Source: Tubulanus polymorphus (taxonomy: Eukaryota; Nemertea; Palaeonemertea; Tubulaniformes; Tubulanidae). From it: a stretch of 64,000 nucleotides of DNA. The stretch is taken from positions 15,306,850 through 15,370,849 of the forward strand of contig NC_134029.1 in the NCBI RefSeq assembly GCF_964204645.1, in the 5' to 3' direction. The notes below the pieces were generated by a model. That model did not search any database and had not been told where the DNA came from. It saw nothing but the letters and a program-made list of their open reading frames with translations. Position 1 is the first letter of the stretch; each line of letters starts with the position of its first letter. A program made the position numbers and the translations under genes. Shown piece after piece: positions 25,204 through 37,619 of the stretch.

Positions 25204-25372
25204 GTATGTATATTTCCTTTCTAGCGGTGCAGCTGCCAGGCATGATATTTTCTCTGGTCTCCACAGCTAACGTTAGTCACGAATGAGTGAAGTACTTAGG
25301 CCAGAATCCTGCAGATTATCGACTTTGTTGGTATGAATTGATGTTCGATTAACCCTGATATAATCTGTGCAG

Positions 25373-25498
25373 ATGTTAATGAGTGTGTGGTCCAACCTGG
25401 CATATGTGTAAATGGCGTTTGCGAAAATAAACTATCTGGATACCGCTGTATATGCAACGCTGGATATGTTGCTGATATTACTGGACGGCTTTGTAACG
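25373..25498 (+). CDS. Fibrillin-like protein, calcium-binding EGF exon 1
   Basis: 126 nt, phase 1-1, acceptor 'ctgtgcag', donor 'AACG|GTAAGT'. Encodes 'DVNECVVQPGICVNGVC' and 'YRCICNAGYV', ending 'RLCN': six cysteines and the D-x-(N/D)-E-C calcium-binding start of a cbEGF module. It follows the TB exon after a 169 bp intron, as expected for fibrillin/LTBP tandem modules. Next exon is 11.3 kb downstream. Confidence 0.92.
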
Positions 25499-25635
25499 GT
25501 AAGTCTCGAGTAAAGAATATCACCAAAACATAATTCTATAGAGACGTTCCTCCGCCTTACGTTTGAAAATCTTGTATTCGTGAATGTCTCTGTAATTCTC
25601 AGTCGAAAGTACCGGTAGATGTGCAGTGAACGGGC

Positions 25636-26345
25636 TCACATTTTTTGATTTGATTTGATTTATCTCACACAAATAATTAGTACAGAGATTATCACATGGC
25701 ATAATAGTTATTACAAAATGTATAGTCAGTGTAACAATAATTTATGCGAGGAATTGATGAAAGCCAGTAGGGCTCATACTAGTCCAAAATCCCTCAACAC
25801 ATACACTCGCATTCTCGCACTCATACACACACCACACATTCGTCACCAGAGGCATTCTTAAAGGTATAAATATGAATATAAATGAGACTTGAAGTCAGAA
25901 CACACAATTATTTTTAGGATTAATTAGACAAGAGCAGACTTCTGAGATTGTTTCGAAATATATTTAAATGGGGATCATTTTTCAATTCAGTTGGTTGATT
26001 GTTCCAGTATTTTGCACCTTGAATTTTAATGCTTCTAGATTTAATATTAGATTTTGAAAATTCGATGAAAAGATAATTGATTCTGCGCGTGTCGCGCCAA
26101 TTAGGCCTCGCACGCCGAAAAATGAAGAAGTCTGCGAAAAGATCAGGTAACAAATTAATAATTTGGCAGAAGGTGAAACTTCCAAGCTGATTTTTTTAAG
26201 TATCACATCATTTCAGGATTTTGAGTCTTTTAAAAATTGGCGACGTGTTTTCTAACCAGTCAGAGTGCGTTATAGTACGTATTGCTCTTTTCTGGAGAAC
26301 AACAAGAGGATTTTAATAGGTATGACCAGCATGTCCCCATATAAA
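25636..26345 (-). mobile_element. LINE 3' fragment
   Basis: Minus-strand C-terminal part of a non-LTR ORF2: 'KSRSIKIQGAKYWNNQP' near 26,000 and 'WGHAGHTY' at its upstream edge (26,335), typical of the region after the reverse transcriptase. The 3' tail is (GATTT)n-like at about 25,640-25,660. Several frame changes. The foldback element at 26,349 is inserted at or near its 5' edge. Confidence 0.75.
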
Positions 26346-26348
26346 ATA

Positions 26349-28532
26349 AGCCTTTTTACAGTTTCCAGGCGCCATTTTTTTGGGTACCCACCGGGTCCGC
26401 ATTGTTGAATTTTTTGTCCCTATTTTTCTCCGGTTTAATTTTTTTATTTCGTTCATATCTCTGGATTTGATTAATATAGAAACAAAGTAAAAATATCGAT
26501 GAACTCGGCTGATAATAAACTTTTTTATGATATCACTCATTTATAAAGTTAATGCAACAATGTGCGCTGGTGAAGTTATAAACATTGATATCGTCTTCCC
26601 GATAATTCAACTTGAATTATTGCTCATCCCATTCAAAAGTTCGTAATTCTTACAAATATTAATCTACATTTTTGAAATTTTCAGGACCAATAGCCATCTA
26701 TATGTGGTCTTATATACCTTTTACCGTTTTCAATTATCTTTATTAGTTTTTTAGTAATTGCGAGTCAAACTTCCAAAACACGTTTTCCCGGGTCCCCTGG
26801 GTGCATCTTTATATCAGGAAATTTCACAATTTCACCGGTCCCTACTTTGTTGAAAATCAATTTAGTAAGTAACCATGGAAATAAGGGCACCTAGGTTTTT
26901 GAAAAATGGTTATTAAAGATATATATTCTCTAGGATTTGTCAAAATAAACAAAATAACCCAGGTGTTGCTTTAACCAGCTACCTAGGTTCACAACAGATC
27001 ATTTTGTCCAACGTGTTTCATTCGATTCCAAAACTGCACGTACGGGTATACGATTGCAAATATGAAAGTCAGACATTATGTGGCACATGTATGAGGACCA
27101 CAGTCTCAATGCTGCGTCGCATTGCCTTCGCAAATTTGCATGGCTACTTACGTGAAGTGGGCTAATACAGACCTTGTGTGATCAAAACTGACTTGGAATT
27201 CGTGCCAAATCTCAAAACAACTATCAAACACACGAGATCAATTTTGACAGAAAGTAAACGAAAGTTATGTTCCTTACTAATATATTCCAAAGTTCCAATC
27301 TTTCCAACACAATCGACTTAGCCAAATATATTCAAATTCAATTTGAAACACCTTCCAGCTCTTGTCACGTTCAGTAATAAAGATCGAACATCGAACATTC
27401 TCAAAAAAGCAAAGCCGATCCAACGGTTTGCAAGCGTCAAGTTTGACACGGCCGTGGCTGCCTCCATTTGTGTGGAGCTGCTGCTGAAAATTCAAAAATT
27501 TAAATCGGGTACCGGTATTTAACTGAAGACCGAGTGCTCGCCATTACACCATGGTATTTCTGATGGTTAACTTTTGAGCAACTGGCTCCAGAATCACCTG
27601 CCAACGGCCATATTTCATTGATGCAATATACTGTGAAACGATATAATATAGACGGGAGATCAATGAAACTTAAATGCCTGACACTAAGACTTATTTCGAC
27701 TTTTTTGACTATCTTAGATGATTGGGAGAGGGGTCCAAAAATAAGGACATTTTCCGTGGTTTAAGGCTGTGAGTAGGGTGCCCCTCGGTGTTGAAACAAA
27801 TACATCCAAAACAATTTAATTTGCAAGAGGATGAGTGTTAGATTTGTAAGTTTTAGGCGATCACTGTCTTGACAAAGATGGTAATCTTAATGGGAAGGAG
27901 CAGGGGTCCGGACTACCGACCCTCCAAACCCGTAGTCTGTCCCTGTGTTACTAGAAATATATCTCTATTTACCATTTTTTTCAAATAACTAGGTGCCCTT
28001 GTTTCCATAGTTACTGAAAATTTTGATTTTAACAATGTAGGACCGGTTAAATTGGCAAATTTCTTGATATAAATATGCACACATGATACTCTAGAAAACG
28101 TGTTTTGGAAGTTTGACTCGCAATTACTTAAAAACTAATAAAGATAATTGAAAACAGTAAAACGTATATAAGACCACATATAGATGGCTATTGGTCCTGA
28201 AAATTTCAAAAATGTAGATTAATATTTGTAAGAATTACGAACTTTTGAATGGGATGAGCAATAATTCAAGTTGAATTATCGGGAAGACGATATCAATGTT
28301 TATAACTTCACCAGCGCACATTGTTGCATTAACTTTATAAATGAGTGATATCATAAAAAAGTTTGTTTTCAGCCGAGTTCATCGATATTTCTACTTTGTT
28401 TCTATCTTTATCAAATCCAGAGATATGAACGAAATAAAAAAATTAAACCGGAGAAAAATAGGGACAAAAAATTCAACAATGCGGACCCGGCGGGTACCCA
28501 AAAAAATGGCGCCTGGAAACTGTAAAAAGGCT
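26349..28532. mobile_element. Foldback DNA transposon with ~590 bp inverted arms
   Basis: Left arm about 26,349-26,945 and right arm about 27,945-28,532 are reverse complements with high identity, starting 'agcctttttacagtttccag' and ending in the complement. TA dinucleotides flank both ends (347-348 and 533-534 in this numbering), as for Tc1/mariner-type insertion. The 1 kb centre (26,946-27,944) has no transposase. Open frames inside the arms mirror each other and are not genes. Probably non-autonomous. Confidence 0.8.
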
Positions 28533-29619
28533 TATTGGCTTAATCCAAATACGAATGGACAAAACAATGGTAACAATTTTTCAAAATGTCTGGAGATAAA
28601 TAATTTTTCAACCGGTTAATGATGCCGATAACACGTGAAACTTTTTTTGACGCCTTATAAAACGTTACCATTATGAAACCTAAACAATGTTAACCATTCG
28701 GCGTCATTTTACAAACGACAGCCGTAAATCGATGTGCAAAACGTCACAGGTCTATATGTACACAAACAAGCTATCTGGCAAAATATTATTGACATAGATG
28801 TAGAATGGCTTCCTGTGATTATATAATGACCTATATTTGAACGTTGAAATGTTATATTGCATTGAATATCATTAGAAGACTTATCGTAATAGTAAAGGAT
28901 GTATGATTATATCAGAAGCGGCAGGCATAAATAGAAATGATAAGTAAATCGGATTATTCGGTTAAATGGCGGATGTATACACGATGCGGAAGTCTGATAT
29001 AAAAGTCAGACCCTGACGTGGGCATGCCGGTGGAATGACGAAGCTATCTAAGATGTGTGTAGGGCCGGCGTGGCTTCATCAGCGGCTACAAGCGGTTGAT
29101 ATGAAAATGTGTAAACATATAATTTCAATATTCAAACGTTTTAGAAAATATGTTTGATATTAGGAGTATGCAGGTTTCGTGAGATTAGCAATTTATAATA
29201 GCATAGCTGTCATATACGGCTCCGCGTCCTCTGATGGCATGTGTATTAGGTGACATAAGCATGTTATTTTAAGTGACAATGTCTACTTCAACCCACCCAG
29301 ACTCAAGACTCTAGGATATCGAGTGACAGCCAAACCCGTGGCCCGGGCCCGAGGACCGGGCCGGCTGGCTAGGCCACACGATATGCTCGAAGTCATGATG
29401 AAGCAGACATCAGAAGAGCTCTTTCTTCAACCATGGAGGCAATGAAGTTGCAGACCAGCTTAGAGGCATAAGTAAATGAAGTCGGTCGCAAGTTCGCGAT
29501 CAATTATTGAGAATTTTCAATAAAAAAATTTAAACCACTACTAGAGTCGAAGACCTGTATCATCTACCCGATCGCCAAATCTCATCATTCCCCAAATTTC
29601 TTAAAACTTCGATTTCAAA
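28533..29619. other. Intronic sequence, no gene recognised
   Basis: No conserved frame or repeat landmark was seen apart from a short GC-rich patch at 29,335-29,365. Confidence 0.4.
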
Positions 29620-31470
29620 TTTGCAATTCCACATTAGCTTAGCCCAGAAATTCTACATTTTTTTCGCAGGCGTCAAATAATTTCCTAAAATTAATTTTCT
29701 TGTTTCTAATTAAGATTGATGTGTTCCTTCCTGTTTAAATTTTGATCGAAAATAATGCCTAGAAATTTCGTAGTAACTTTCATAATTAGAGTTACTACAA
29801 AAGAAGTTGCTATCGTTAGCAAAAAAATTTAGAATCTAATAATTTAAAAGCATTAGGACAGTTGTTGATGTATACTAGAAATATTATGGGTCCTAGGATG
29901 TAACCTTGTGGAACAAGTTTAGTGGACAAGTTTAGATTCCATAATGCTCAAACTTAGATATACGGATATCAAAATTGAAGGTGTCAAATGCCTTTGACAG
30001 GTCAATAATTACTCCTGTATCAATACCCGCATCAGGGCACTAGATAAATTATTGGTAATGAGAGATAAGGCGAGTGTAGTTGAGTACTTTTTTCCTGAAA
30101 CCAAATTGGTGTTGATTAAAGAGATTTTCGAGTTTTTCGAAAAAATAGTTAAGTCTGTTATAAACGATTTTTTTCCAAAATGTTTGATATAGACGGCGAT
30201 ACGGAAATAGGAAGGTAATTACTGAATAGATTATTATTTCCACTTTCATAGATTGGAGTAACATGAGCTATTTTGAGGGCACTGGGCACTTGCCCGGAAG
30301 TAAAACAGCAATTGAATATATGACATAGAGGTTTTGAAATTATAGAAATAATCGATTTGAGTAACTTCGTACTTATATTATCAAAGCCGCTTGAAAGTTT
30401 TGACTTAAAATTAGAGACAATTAGTTCAATTCCATGAGTACATGTTGGTGAAAGGAAAAAATGTTCACATACATTTTCACCTAAATAATCTTCAAAGTTT
30501 TCTTCAGAATCTGGTATTTGAGATTCCAATGACCGCGCAACATTTACAAAATACTCATTGAAACGTTCAGAAATTTCTTGCTAATTTTTTAGAACTTTGT
30601 CATGAAGAAGAAACGAATTGATTTCTTTATCCCTGTGGTAATCCACGGCTTATGATCATTTTATTTATCACGTATAGATTTAATTGGAATACTCGTCTCA
30701 AAACAATTGTTGATAATCTTGTAAAAGTCCTCGCATGACGCTCCAGGGTCACTAAGCTCCTACACACTTTGCCAATCACTGGCCTGCAAAGAGCGGAATT
30801 TTCAGTAGTCCTTGGCTTTATATCCTGAATGAACTTAGTATTACTACTTGTATCATGTCTTTTGAAGATACCGTCAAAACTAGTGAAAATTTGGTAGTGG
30901 TTTGATATATCATCTCAGAAAACATCACTGTGAGATTGGCATTTGTCGTTAAAATTGGTCAATATATTGCCAATAACAGTCGATGTAGTGTCTGTTACTC
31001 GTGTCGGTAAATTGGTATGCGGGAGAAAAGAATTACTTTTTGCATAGTTAAAAAAAGAATTATTAAGTAAATTATCGCTATATTTACCAAAATCAATATT
31101 AAAATCACCTAATAGAATAACACGTAGCTTTTCATTGTCGACTTGGCTTACACGTTGTTTAAAGTCCGATAAAAGTGCAGCTATACTTGTATCGGGTGCA
31201 CGTTATTCAACACCGATAACAGTTTTCATCCATGATTTACATTGTGGAATCTCTGTGGAAGAGAGATTATAAAGAGAGGGTTAAAACGGAATAGTATTAT
31301 TAACCAGAATACCAACGTCTTCTCCTTTTTTTATCAAGCCTGCTCTAACGAATCGAAATTTTTCTTGGCACGTCGGATGTTAGAATGAAACACACTAAAT
31401 AAGTCATAGTAATTACAATTATAGTAAACTATAGTAATAGTAATTACAATTTATCAGGTCTGGGATATCA
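29620..31470 (-). pseudogene. LINE ORF2: endonuclease and reverse transcriptase (broken)
   Basis: AP-endonuclease motif 'VILLGDFNIDFGKY' near 31,100 (with a stop at about 31,205). RT starts near 30,430 with 'LSSGFDNISTKLLK', then 'APSALKIAHVTPIY'-like text near 30,270, 'QFGFRKK' near 30,095, 'DLSKAFDTF' near 29,990 (catalytic Asp), 'PQGYILGPIIFLVYINN' near 29,890 and 'FFANDSNFF' near 29,820, where the expected ADD box reads AND, so the catalytic aspartate is lost. Confidence 0.82.
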
Positions 31471-31479
31471 TGCAGAACA

Positions 31480-32767
31480 TGTACATCATTTATTGACTAT
31501 CACCGATATGAGCCTTTTTGGTTTTTTTCCTGCACTTGGAGGCGTCTGTGATTCAGATCGATCTTTTCTTTTCGTTTTATTCACAGGAGAACTGGAAACT
31601 TCAGGGTGGTTTTCAGTAGTATTCGCAGTGATCATCGTTTCGACGTTCTAGGCAACGGTTGTTTTTCCGAGTTCAAATGAATCCCTGAGTTATCTCTTAT
31701 GTTGTAAAATCTCTCTCTTAAAGCTCCGGAGGCTTTCAGAATGATATCATCATCAATGAATAGGACGTTCTGTTTGGAGCAGAATCGCTCTATGTATGAA
31801 TTAACTGCAAAGGCAACGGCATTGAATTCCTTCGCAGTATTTGCGTTCTCCTTCTTAGGGAGGATACTTGAAAGTGATGTTTTGCGGAGGGAAAGTTTTC
31901 TTGAACGTTGGCAATGGCGAAGGTAATGTTCATTTTGATAGCATCGGTATCGGACTTAGTAACTGAATATATTCGGCGGAGGCCCCAGAATGGTGGATGA
32001 CATCACTGCTACTATTTGGGTACTGGAGATCTCGCTTGTTCGAATCTCCAATAATAACAACATCAGGCTATTGGTTTCTATCGGATTTTACACTTGTTTG
32101 CGTGCTATCAGGTCCTGGGAGATTAGCTTTCTTGTTTAGCTTGGTCATTCAACAACGGGCAATCGCGTTTAAAATGATACGCGGATTTACAGTTGTGACA
32201 TAAACGATTGCTCGGTCGGCGCGGGCAATTTGAAGAATTGTGATCACATTTCAGACAGAGTTGACATATAGAGTCACAATACAATCTCACTGGAAAGTTT
32301 CCACTTTTTGCAAATGTTGACATAACGTTTGCAAGGTTACGAAGCTGGAGATACTAATTGTACCTGTAAATATCTGAGTTCCCTTTATAACACCTTTTTT
32401 CATTGATCCGTCCACGTAATCTCCGTATGTCAATAAGATCGCAACGATAAGTTTATAGTCCATTTCAATCGGAGCGTCAACTATTTTAACATTACTGTAA
32501 TCAACATCCACATTCAATAGAATTAACTTGACGATCCATGATAACGAGTTGAAGCTTTGAAAAACGATTTTTCGTTTCCTTGTCAGTAGTCGTGATTGTA
32601 CAGTTAGCGTTAGTTAACTGTATCGACAGAATTTTATTCACGTCAATTTTATAATTCGTTAGCGCATTTACTACATCAAAATGTTCTAACTTCAGCTTCC
32701 CAAACTGACTCAGGCTGAATTTAACAGAATTCTCTCTTATCAATGACGATTCTTGCACAGTATCCAT
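31480..32767 (-). pseudogene. LINE ORF1, nucleic-acid-binding protein (broken)
   Basis: Starts MDTVQESSLIRENSVKFSLS at 32,767. The frame changes near 32,510 and again near 32,310. Two zinc-knuckle-like units follow, 'CLKCDHNSSNCP' and 'CHNCKSAYHFKRDC' (32,170-32,260). After 32,120 the frame is too broken to follow with certainty. ORF1 of such LINEs binds the element RNA. Confidence 0.75.
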
Positions 32768-32790
32768 CGTCTTGCAATCATTTGGGCAAC

Positions 32791-33200
32791 GTTTATTGTG
32801 AAAATATAACGAACACGAAATGTGTGCGCCTGACTATAAGTCGCCATATTGAGCAGCGCCGAAAAGCTCCACCGTTTTGAGTTTTAAACAAGTAATCGAA
32901 GAATGGATTGGTTTCAAGTAGTGAAGAGAACTTAACTTCACCAACCATTGTTATCGTGGGTGTTGAAATGAATTTTCATGTTAACGTTAGTAAATTTTAA
33001 CGAGAAGTTAGGTCTACAGCAGGCTCTAACCATCAAATAGCCTAGGCCATGAAACACCGATAGGCTCTGCAGATCACCTGCTTAACCTTATGTTAAAACA
33101 CACACGAAGTCCACGCAGAAACAACACAACATTCTATCTTTCTTTATACAAACCCATACTTGATAATATCATTTATTTTCTGAAGTGCTTTGAAATACCA
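32791..33200. other. Intronic sequence, no gene recognised
   Basis: Lies between the LINE 5' end and the inverted R1 copy. No motif or repeat was identified. Confidence 0.4.
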
Positions 33201-34069
33201 AGACTGGTTCGATCAACGAGTTTTACTCGACGGATTTACTTGAAACTTACGTGAGGTTCACCAAATGCATGTACCTTGAGGTAGTTTTCTCGGATTTTTG
33301 ATAGGGGACCCTGTTCCTACATCAGGGGGAAAAGTCAAAGGCATGGCCTATCTGCGATTAACCGTTTGGGCTCTAGGGGCTCAAAATGGCCCCAAATTTT
33401 TTTCAAGGATATGTTTGCTCCTAGCTCCTTGATCGTAAAAGATAGAATTGTAGTTGCAATGTGACGTCAGTAGCCGTTGACAAGACGCTTATATTGATGT
33501 ATGGTATAGCCATGTAACTCATATGGTTCTCCAGTAGTACCACCTATAAACTAAACGCTGGTTACGCATGTTCATCGATATTGACTAAGCGTATTAAGGG
33601 ATTTCTATAATAAATGATACACATGTACCTGGTTATTAGATACAACGAACCCCTCACATATTAAGTTCCTATTCTAACCACTTGGGGGCGTAAATTATGA
33701 AAACTAATTCTAACATCCGTTTTTCCTTTGTAGTTCAATCATGTTATAGAAATAATTAAACCTGGTGCGAGTACATAAACATACGTAAGATACACTAACC
33801 AGCAAAATTATTTCATACCACAGTCACTAAGGAATGAGAAAAATGCAGTATCTTCGTTATCGTCGACTTTATTTTGCCTAAACATGGTAGATTAGTACTT
33901 TGCGCGTAGTAGCCTATGTCGGTGAACATATCCACGATATGAGCTGAACCCTAGGTGGCGCTTCTTCAAAACAGCGGAACGTTATGAATTGATTTTGGTG
34001 AAATTTTTGCACGCCTCCTTGTACGATATTTTACCCAGCAAGGCAGAAACCCATTATCGTTATATTCAT

Positions 34070-34244
34070 TAGGTTTTCTGCTGTTTTCGCAGAAACCCTA
34101 TTTTTATTCTACTGATTATTATTATTTGGGTTTTTCCTGCTTTCGCAGAAACCCTTTTGTAATTCTACTGATTATCACCATCAACATCATCACAATCAAT
34201 ATTATCATTGTTATTGTTAGGGTTTCTGCTGCTTTCGCAGAAAC
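34070..34244. repeat. Three GGGTTTCTGC...GCAGAAACCC hairpins
   Basis: Imperfect inverted repeats at 34,070-34,099, 34,127-34,155 and 34,219-34,244, separated by AT-rich spacers containing 'attctactgattat'. Same motif as at 8370-8453. Confidence 0.7.
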
Positions 34245-34261
34245 TATATGTAATTCAACTA

Positions 34262-34470
34262 TAATAATAATGATAGTAATAGTAATAGTAATAGTAATAG
34301 TAATAGTAATAGTAATAGTAATAGTAATAGTAATAGTAATAGTAATAGTAATAGTAATAGTAATAGTAATAGTAATAGTAATAATTATTATTATTATTAC
34401 CATTATTATTAGTATTATAATTATAATTATTATTATAACTATTATTATTAATATTATTATCATTATTATT
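34262..34470. repeat. (AGTAAT)n microsatellite with flanking (ATT)n
   Basis: About 120 bp of AGTAAT hexamers grading into ATT/ATTATA repeats. Long frames reading VIVIVI or YYYY here are artefacts of the repeat. Confidence 0.95.
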
Positions 34471-35000
34471 TTTCTCTTCATCACAGTGGACCTTACTGAA
34501 AGGATACAAAATATAAACTACTGCAACTTACTTTCACTGTCGGCGAAACCACGATGTATCAAAAGTATTAAGCTGCATTGACAAATACTGTACATATTAA
34601 TCAGAACTCCACTTTTTACTCACTGTGAGCCTCTAAACATCGAAATTTAAGCCCGATTGAAACAGTATCCATCTACGTATGTGTATTGCGTACGTGTCTT
34701 TCTCCCACAGTGCGTCACTGTACGTGTGTTTGTATCGGTCTCCCGATATGCATTGATAGAGCCATGTTCTAGATATGGAGTAAACACGTAAGCAGTAGTG
34801 GTATTTGTATCGCTTGTACCGTATATGTGCCAAAGAATGAATGAGGTCAGTCATCCCTCGCGTGTGAATGCAACTGAGTAATTTTCATAGCCCTGCCGTC
34901 TTGTATACACAAGCATTGGCATCCTTGCAATATCTTCCCTGAATAGAGCTAATGAATCTATACGCGAGAGCCTGGATGACTATATTCAGCTAGCATTACA

Positions 35001-36830
35001 ATATTCCAACACACACATATAGTACAAATCCGCATTGTGGCTCTTTGCCCAGGCTCGATGGGGCATCGATCCCCGTGAGGCCTCTGTTCACGTGGGTCTG
35101 GTTATGGGGCCACCGTATCGTGTCACCTGACGCGGTCGATCAACTTTCAGATTTGTTGGTTGAAATCTAAGTTCCATTCACTTTAAGTGGATGCATACCA
35201 AAAAGGGTCCGTTGGGTGACTAGTCGGTGGCTCGTCCCTATTACCAGGCCCCCTGGCTGCACTGAAGAGGTTTTGATCGACTAATGATCTGCAACCATTG
35301 TTGTATATCACCCTATTTAAAATCCAGTTTCTCGGTGGGTGGTTTGTATTTGCATATCAATGTCAATTGCATATAATTGTATATCCATTTACAACGGTAG
35401 GGGGTGATGGTATAAATGAATACTATAATATTGGATAAAATGGTGATATGCGAACGACGTCTTCTTTCTTTCTTTCTTTGTGTGAGTTTTGGCAGAGTAA
35501 GTGGGGTCGATTGCACCATCCAGTTCCCGTCACATGTTATTTCCCTTGCCAGCACTCTCATGTCATTTCCATCCCGTTCCTTATATAAGTGTTAGCCACA
35601 GGGAAGGTATCACTTAGGACATGACTAGTTCCTAAGTGAAAACTAGCGTCACCTACGGATACATACGAATCACGCATTTGTTTTCGAGAATCCGTGCGTG
35701 TAAAGTGGGCGAGTAATCTTGGTGGATGTTGGTTCATAGTTTGGCTAACCTTTGTCCCACCCCACCTTTACCCATCCTACTTTGTATCATGTTTTCTCTT
35801 GTGGTATCCCATCATTTTCATCCGGTAACCGGCAAGGTAAACACGACTACTAAGATTATCAGTAGTGTTTCCCATGCCTCTAAGAGACATATACCACATG
35901 CTGATGAATGTGCTATGCAGTTAAGACGGTCATATAAGATATACGGGGATAACTATTGTGTCATCATCAGCGCCATGTTCATGTGTCAGATAAACTACGC
36001 GATGTGAAAATTCCTTCAAATTTACACTAGATGATTAGCAAAAGAAAAAGATTCATTCACACTTCCATGCGCTCTCTGACACATACAAAAATTTGAAAAG
36101 TAACTTACAGCGAAATTCATAGAATTAAGGGTATTTTTACGGTAAAAATGAAAATGGTTATCACGCACGATTTAGAAATTGGGGAAAAATATATAGTTAT
36201 AAACGAGGATAAAATAAGGGGTCAAATATGTATGAATTCTGGTTTACCTATGTTATGGGTGTTGGTTGGTAGGTAGTCTGCTAGAATTTTGATAAAATGC
36301 GGCACAAAATTTAGTGGTAATACTTACAGGGTTGTCTTGCATGATGAAGCAAGTAGAATTGATGCGCGGAGTTCAGGCCGGTAAGCTACGAATGGATGAT
36401 TAATGTGTTAACTTCTGCGTGTATTCCCGGTTTATTCCCGATCAATTGACCCATTAAAATACCCATATGCTAGTACACTATAGATAAGATTACGATATTT
36501 GCAGACATAAACTGATAGTCTGAAGATAGTCAAACACTGAAACTACTTTCGAATGCAGCAAGAAACGTTAATAAATCCCTACCGTCCAACCGTCTTTACC
36601 GTAGCAAATGAAATATGATCGAATTGGTCTAAAATCTTTTGATACTGTCGTTTTCAGGTTTTTTATTCTGTATAATATCTGATGTTCTACACTGATACGA
36701 CTATTGGTTCTGACTGTACTATACCTGGTGGTAGTGCTTGCCCACATGGTTTATAGATACACGGAAACATAGGAAAATGGTATTATATAAATTATCTTTC
36801 GTGTCATTAATTGACATAATGTGATTGTAG
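35001..36830. other. Intronic sequence, no gene recognised
   Basis: Open frames (for example 35,726-36,007) show no domain. A short GC-richer patch at 35,020-35,260 might be a diverged repeat. Confidence 0.4.
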
Positions 36831-36956
36831 ATATAGATGAATGCTCGGAAAATCCTCGTCTTTGCCTCAATGGACACTGTCAAAATACAGAAGGGTCATT
36901 TCAGTGTGACTGTAAGACTGGCTACAAGTTTAATCCTGTGACTAAGATGTGTGACG
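36831..36956 (+). CDS. Fibrillin-like protein, calcium-binding EGF exon 2
   Basis: 126 nt, phase 1-1, acceptor 'gattgtag', donor 'GACG|GTAAGG'. Encodes 'DIDECSENPRLCLNGHCQN' and 'SFQCDCKTGYKFNP', ending 'KMCD': a canonical cbEGF module with D-I-D-E-C start, the N hydroxylation-type position and the aromatic residue before the fifth cysteine. Intact. Confidence 0.93.
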
Positions 36957-37046
36957 GTAAGGATTTTAAACGGAAACAGTAAATTCAGTACAATCATTGT
37001 GCATTACTTTCTGTCTATAATTCACTTCCTTATCTATATGCAACAG

Positions 37047-37181
37047 ATATAATAGAATGCAGTAGTAATCCAGAGAGGAATCCCTGTCTGAATGGACGCT
37101 GCCAAAACACTCCTGGGTCTTATGTATGTAAATGCGATAGGCCTGGTGAGATTTTGGATCCATCCGGTAAATTATGTATCG
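37047..37181 (+). CDS. Fibrillin-like protein, EGF exon 3
   Basis: 135 nt, phase 1-1, acceptor 'gcaacag', donor 'ATCG|GTAAGT'. Encodes 'DIIECSSNPERNPCLNGRC' and 'SYVCKCDRPGEILDPSG', ending 'KLCI'. Six cysteines. The start reads D-I-I-E-C, so the third residue of the usual calcium-binding D-x-D/N-E pattern is Ile; calcium binding may be weaker. Separated from the previous module by a 90 bp intron. Confidence 0.92.
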
Positions 37182-37257
37182 GTAAGTGATGTCAAATTGT
37201 TGTCTCATGCACCACCAAACACACAACTTGTTAATTCATTTTTGTCCTTGTTTACAG

Positions 37258-37419
37258 ATCAACGAAGATCAACCTGCTGGTCCAGGGTCAATAAGGGATC
37301 GAACACTTTACGGCCGGTGTGTGAAGGTGCATTGCATACTTCTATGACTAAGTCCGACTGTTGTGCTACTCTAGGTACTGCCTGGGGAAGTCCATGCGCA
37401 GAATGTCCAGAAAATATAG
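37258..37419 (+). CDS. Fibrillin-like protein, first (TB-like) half of a hybrid domain
   Basis: 162 nt, phase 1-1, acceptor 'tttacag', donor 'ATAG|GTATGT'. Encodes 'DQRRSTCWSRV', 'HTSMTKSDCCATLGTAWGSP' and 'CAECPENI'. The TKSDCC..GTAWG..C..CP signature is that of TB domains, but with CC where the TB exon at 24,982 has CCC. In fibrillins a CC version followed by an EGF-like half forms the hybrid domain, and the next exon indeed supplies an EGF-like half. A 23.4 kb intron follows inside the domain. Confidence 0.88.
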
Positions 37420-37619
37420 GTATGTTTAAAAACATTTTTCCACCTAAGGTTGGACAACTGATCGTGGCCAGCTCCAGATTGAAATTGTGTGTAACGTTCA
37501 TGCAGATTTCTAGTTTTTATGGTGATATATCAAACGCTCTTTACTTGGGGCTATACTTTGCAATACATAATTCAGTAGATTTCGAAGTAAAATCCGTTCA
37601 TCCATCTAAGATATATACT

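Larger units (their letters stand above)
29620..32790 (-). mobile_element. LINE with ORF1 and ORF2 (degenerate)
   Basis: Minus-strand non-LTR retrotransposon: ORF1 with CCHC knuckles (31,500-32,767), then ORF2 with AP endonuclease and reverse transcriptase. The order is complete at the 5' side; the 3' end after about 29,620 is lost. Many stops and frameshifts. Confidence 0.85.
33200..35000 (-). repeat. Repeat R1, copy C (inverted)
   Basis: Reverse-complement counterpart of R1 copies A and B: the 'cgattaaccgtttgggctc' block near 33,356, one 'cacttgggggcgtaaat' sub-copy near 33,680, the 'gggcttaaatttcgatgtttagaggc' counterpart near 34,630, and the 'gagagcctggatgactatattc' block near 34,965. 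Hairpins and an AGTAAT microsatellite (34,070-34,490) sit inside it. Only one of the two 430 bp sub-copies is evident, so the sub-duplication may be specific to A and B. Confidence 0.75.
25499..36830 (+). other. Intron of the fibrillin-like gene, 11.3 kb
   Basis: Begins GTAAGT and ends 'gtgattgtag'. Reading frame and phase continue across it (CN-D-IDEC). It holds two LINE regions, a foldback transposon and an inverted R1 repeat copy. Confidence 0.8.

Noticed and set aside
24920-25270. 116-codon plus frame over the TB exon
   Set aside because: Out of frame with the TB signature; the real exon frame has eight correctly spaced cysteines and splice sites.
26313-28619. Matching open frames 'MSDIIKKF...' on opposite strands
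   Set aside because: They are the same sequence in the two arms of the foldback element; mirrored open frames without domain, most likely not coding.
34122-34581. Open frames on both strands reading IVIVIV, TITITI or YYYY
   Set aside because: Direct product of the AGTAAT/ATT microsatellite; no real protein.
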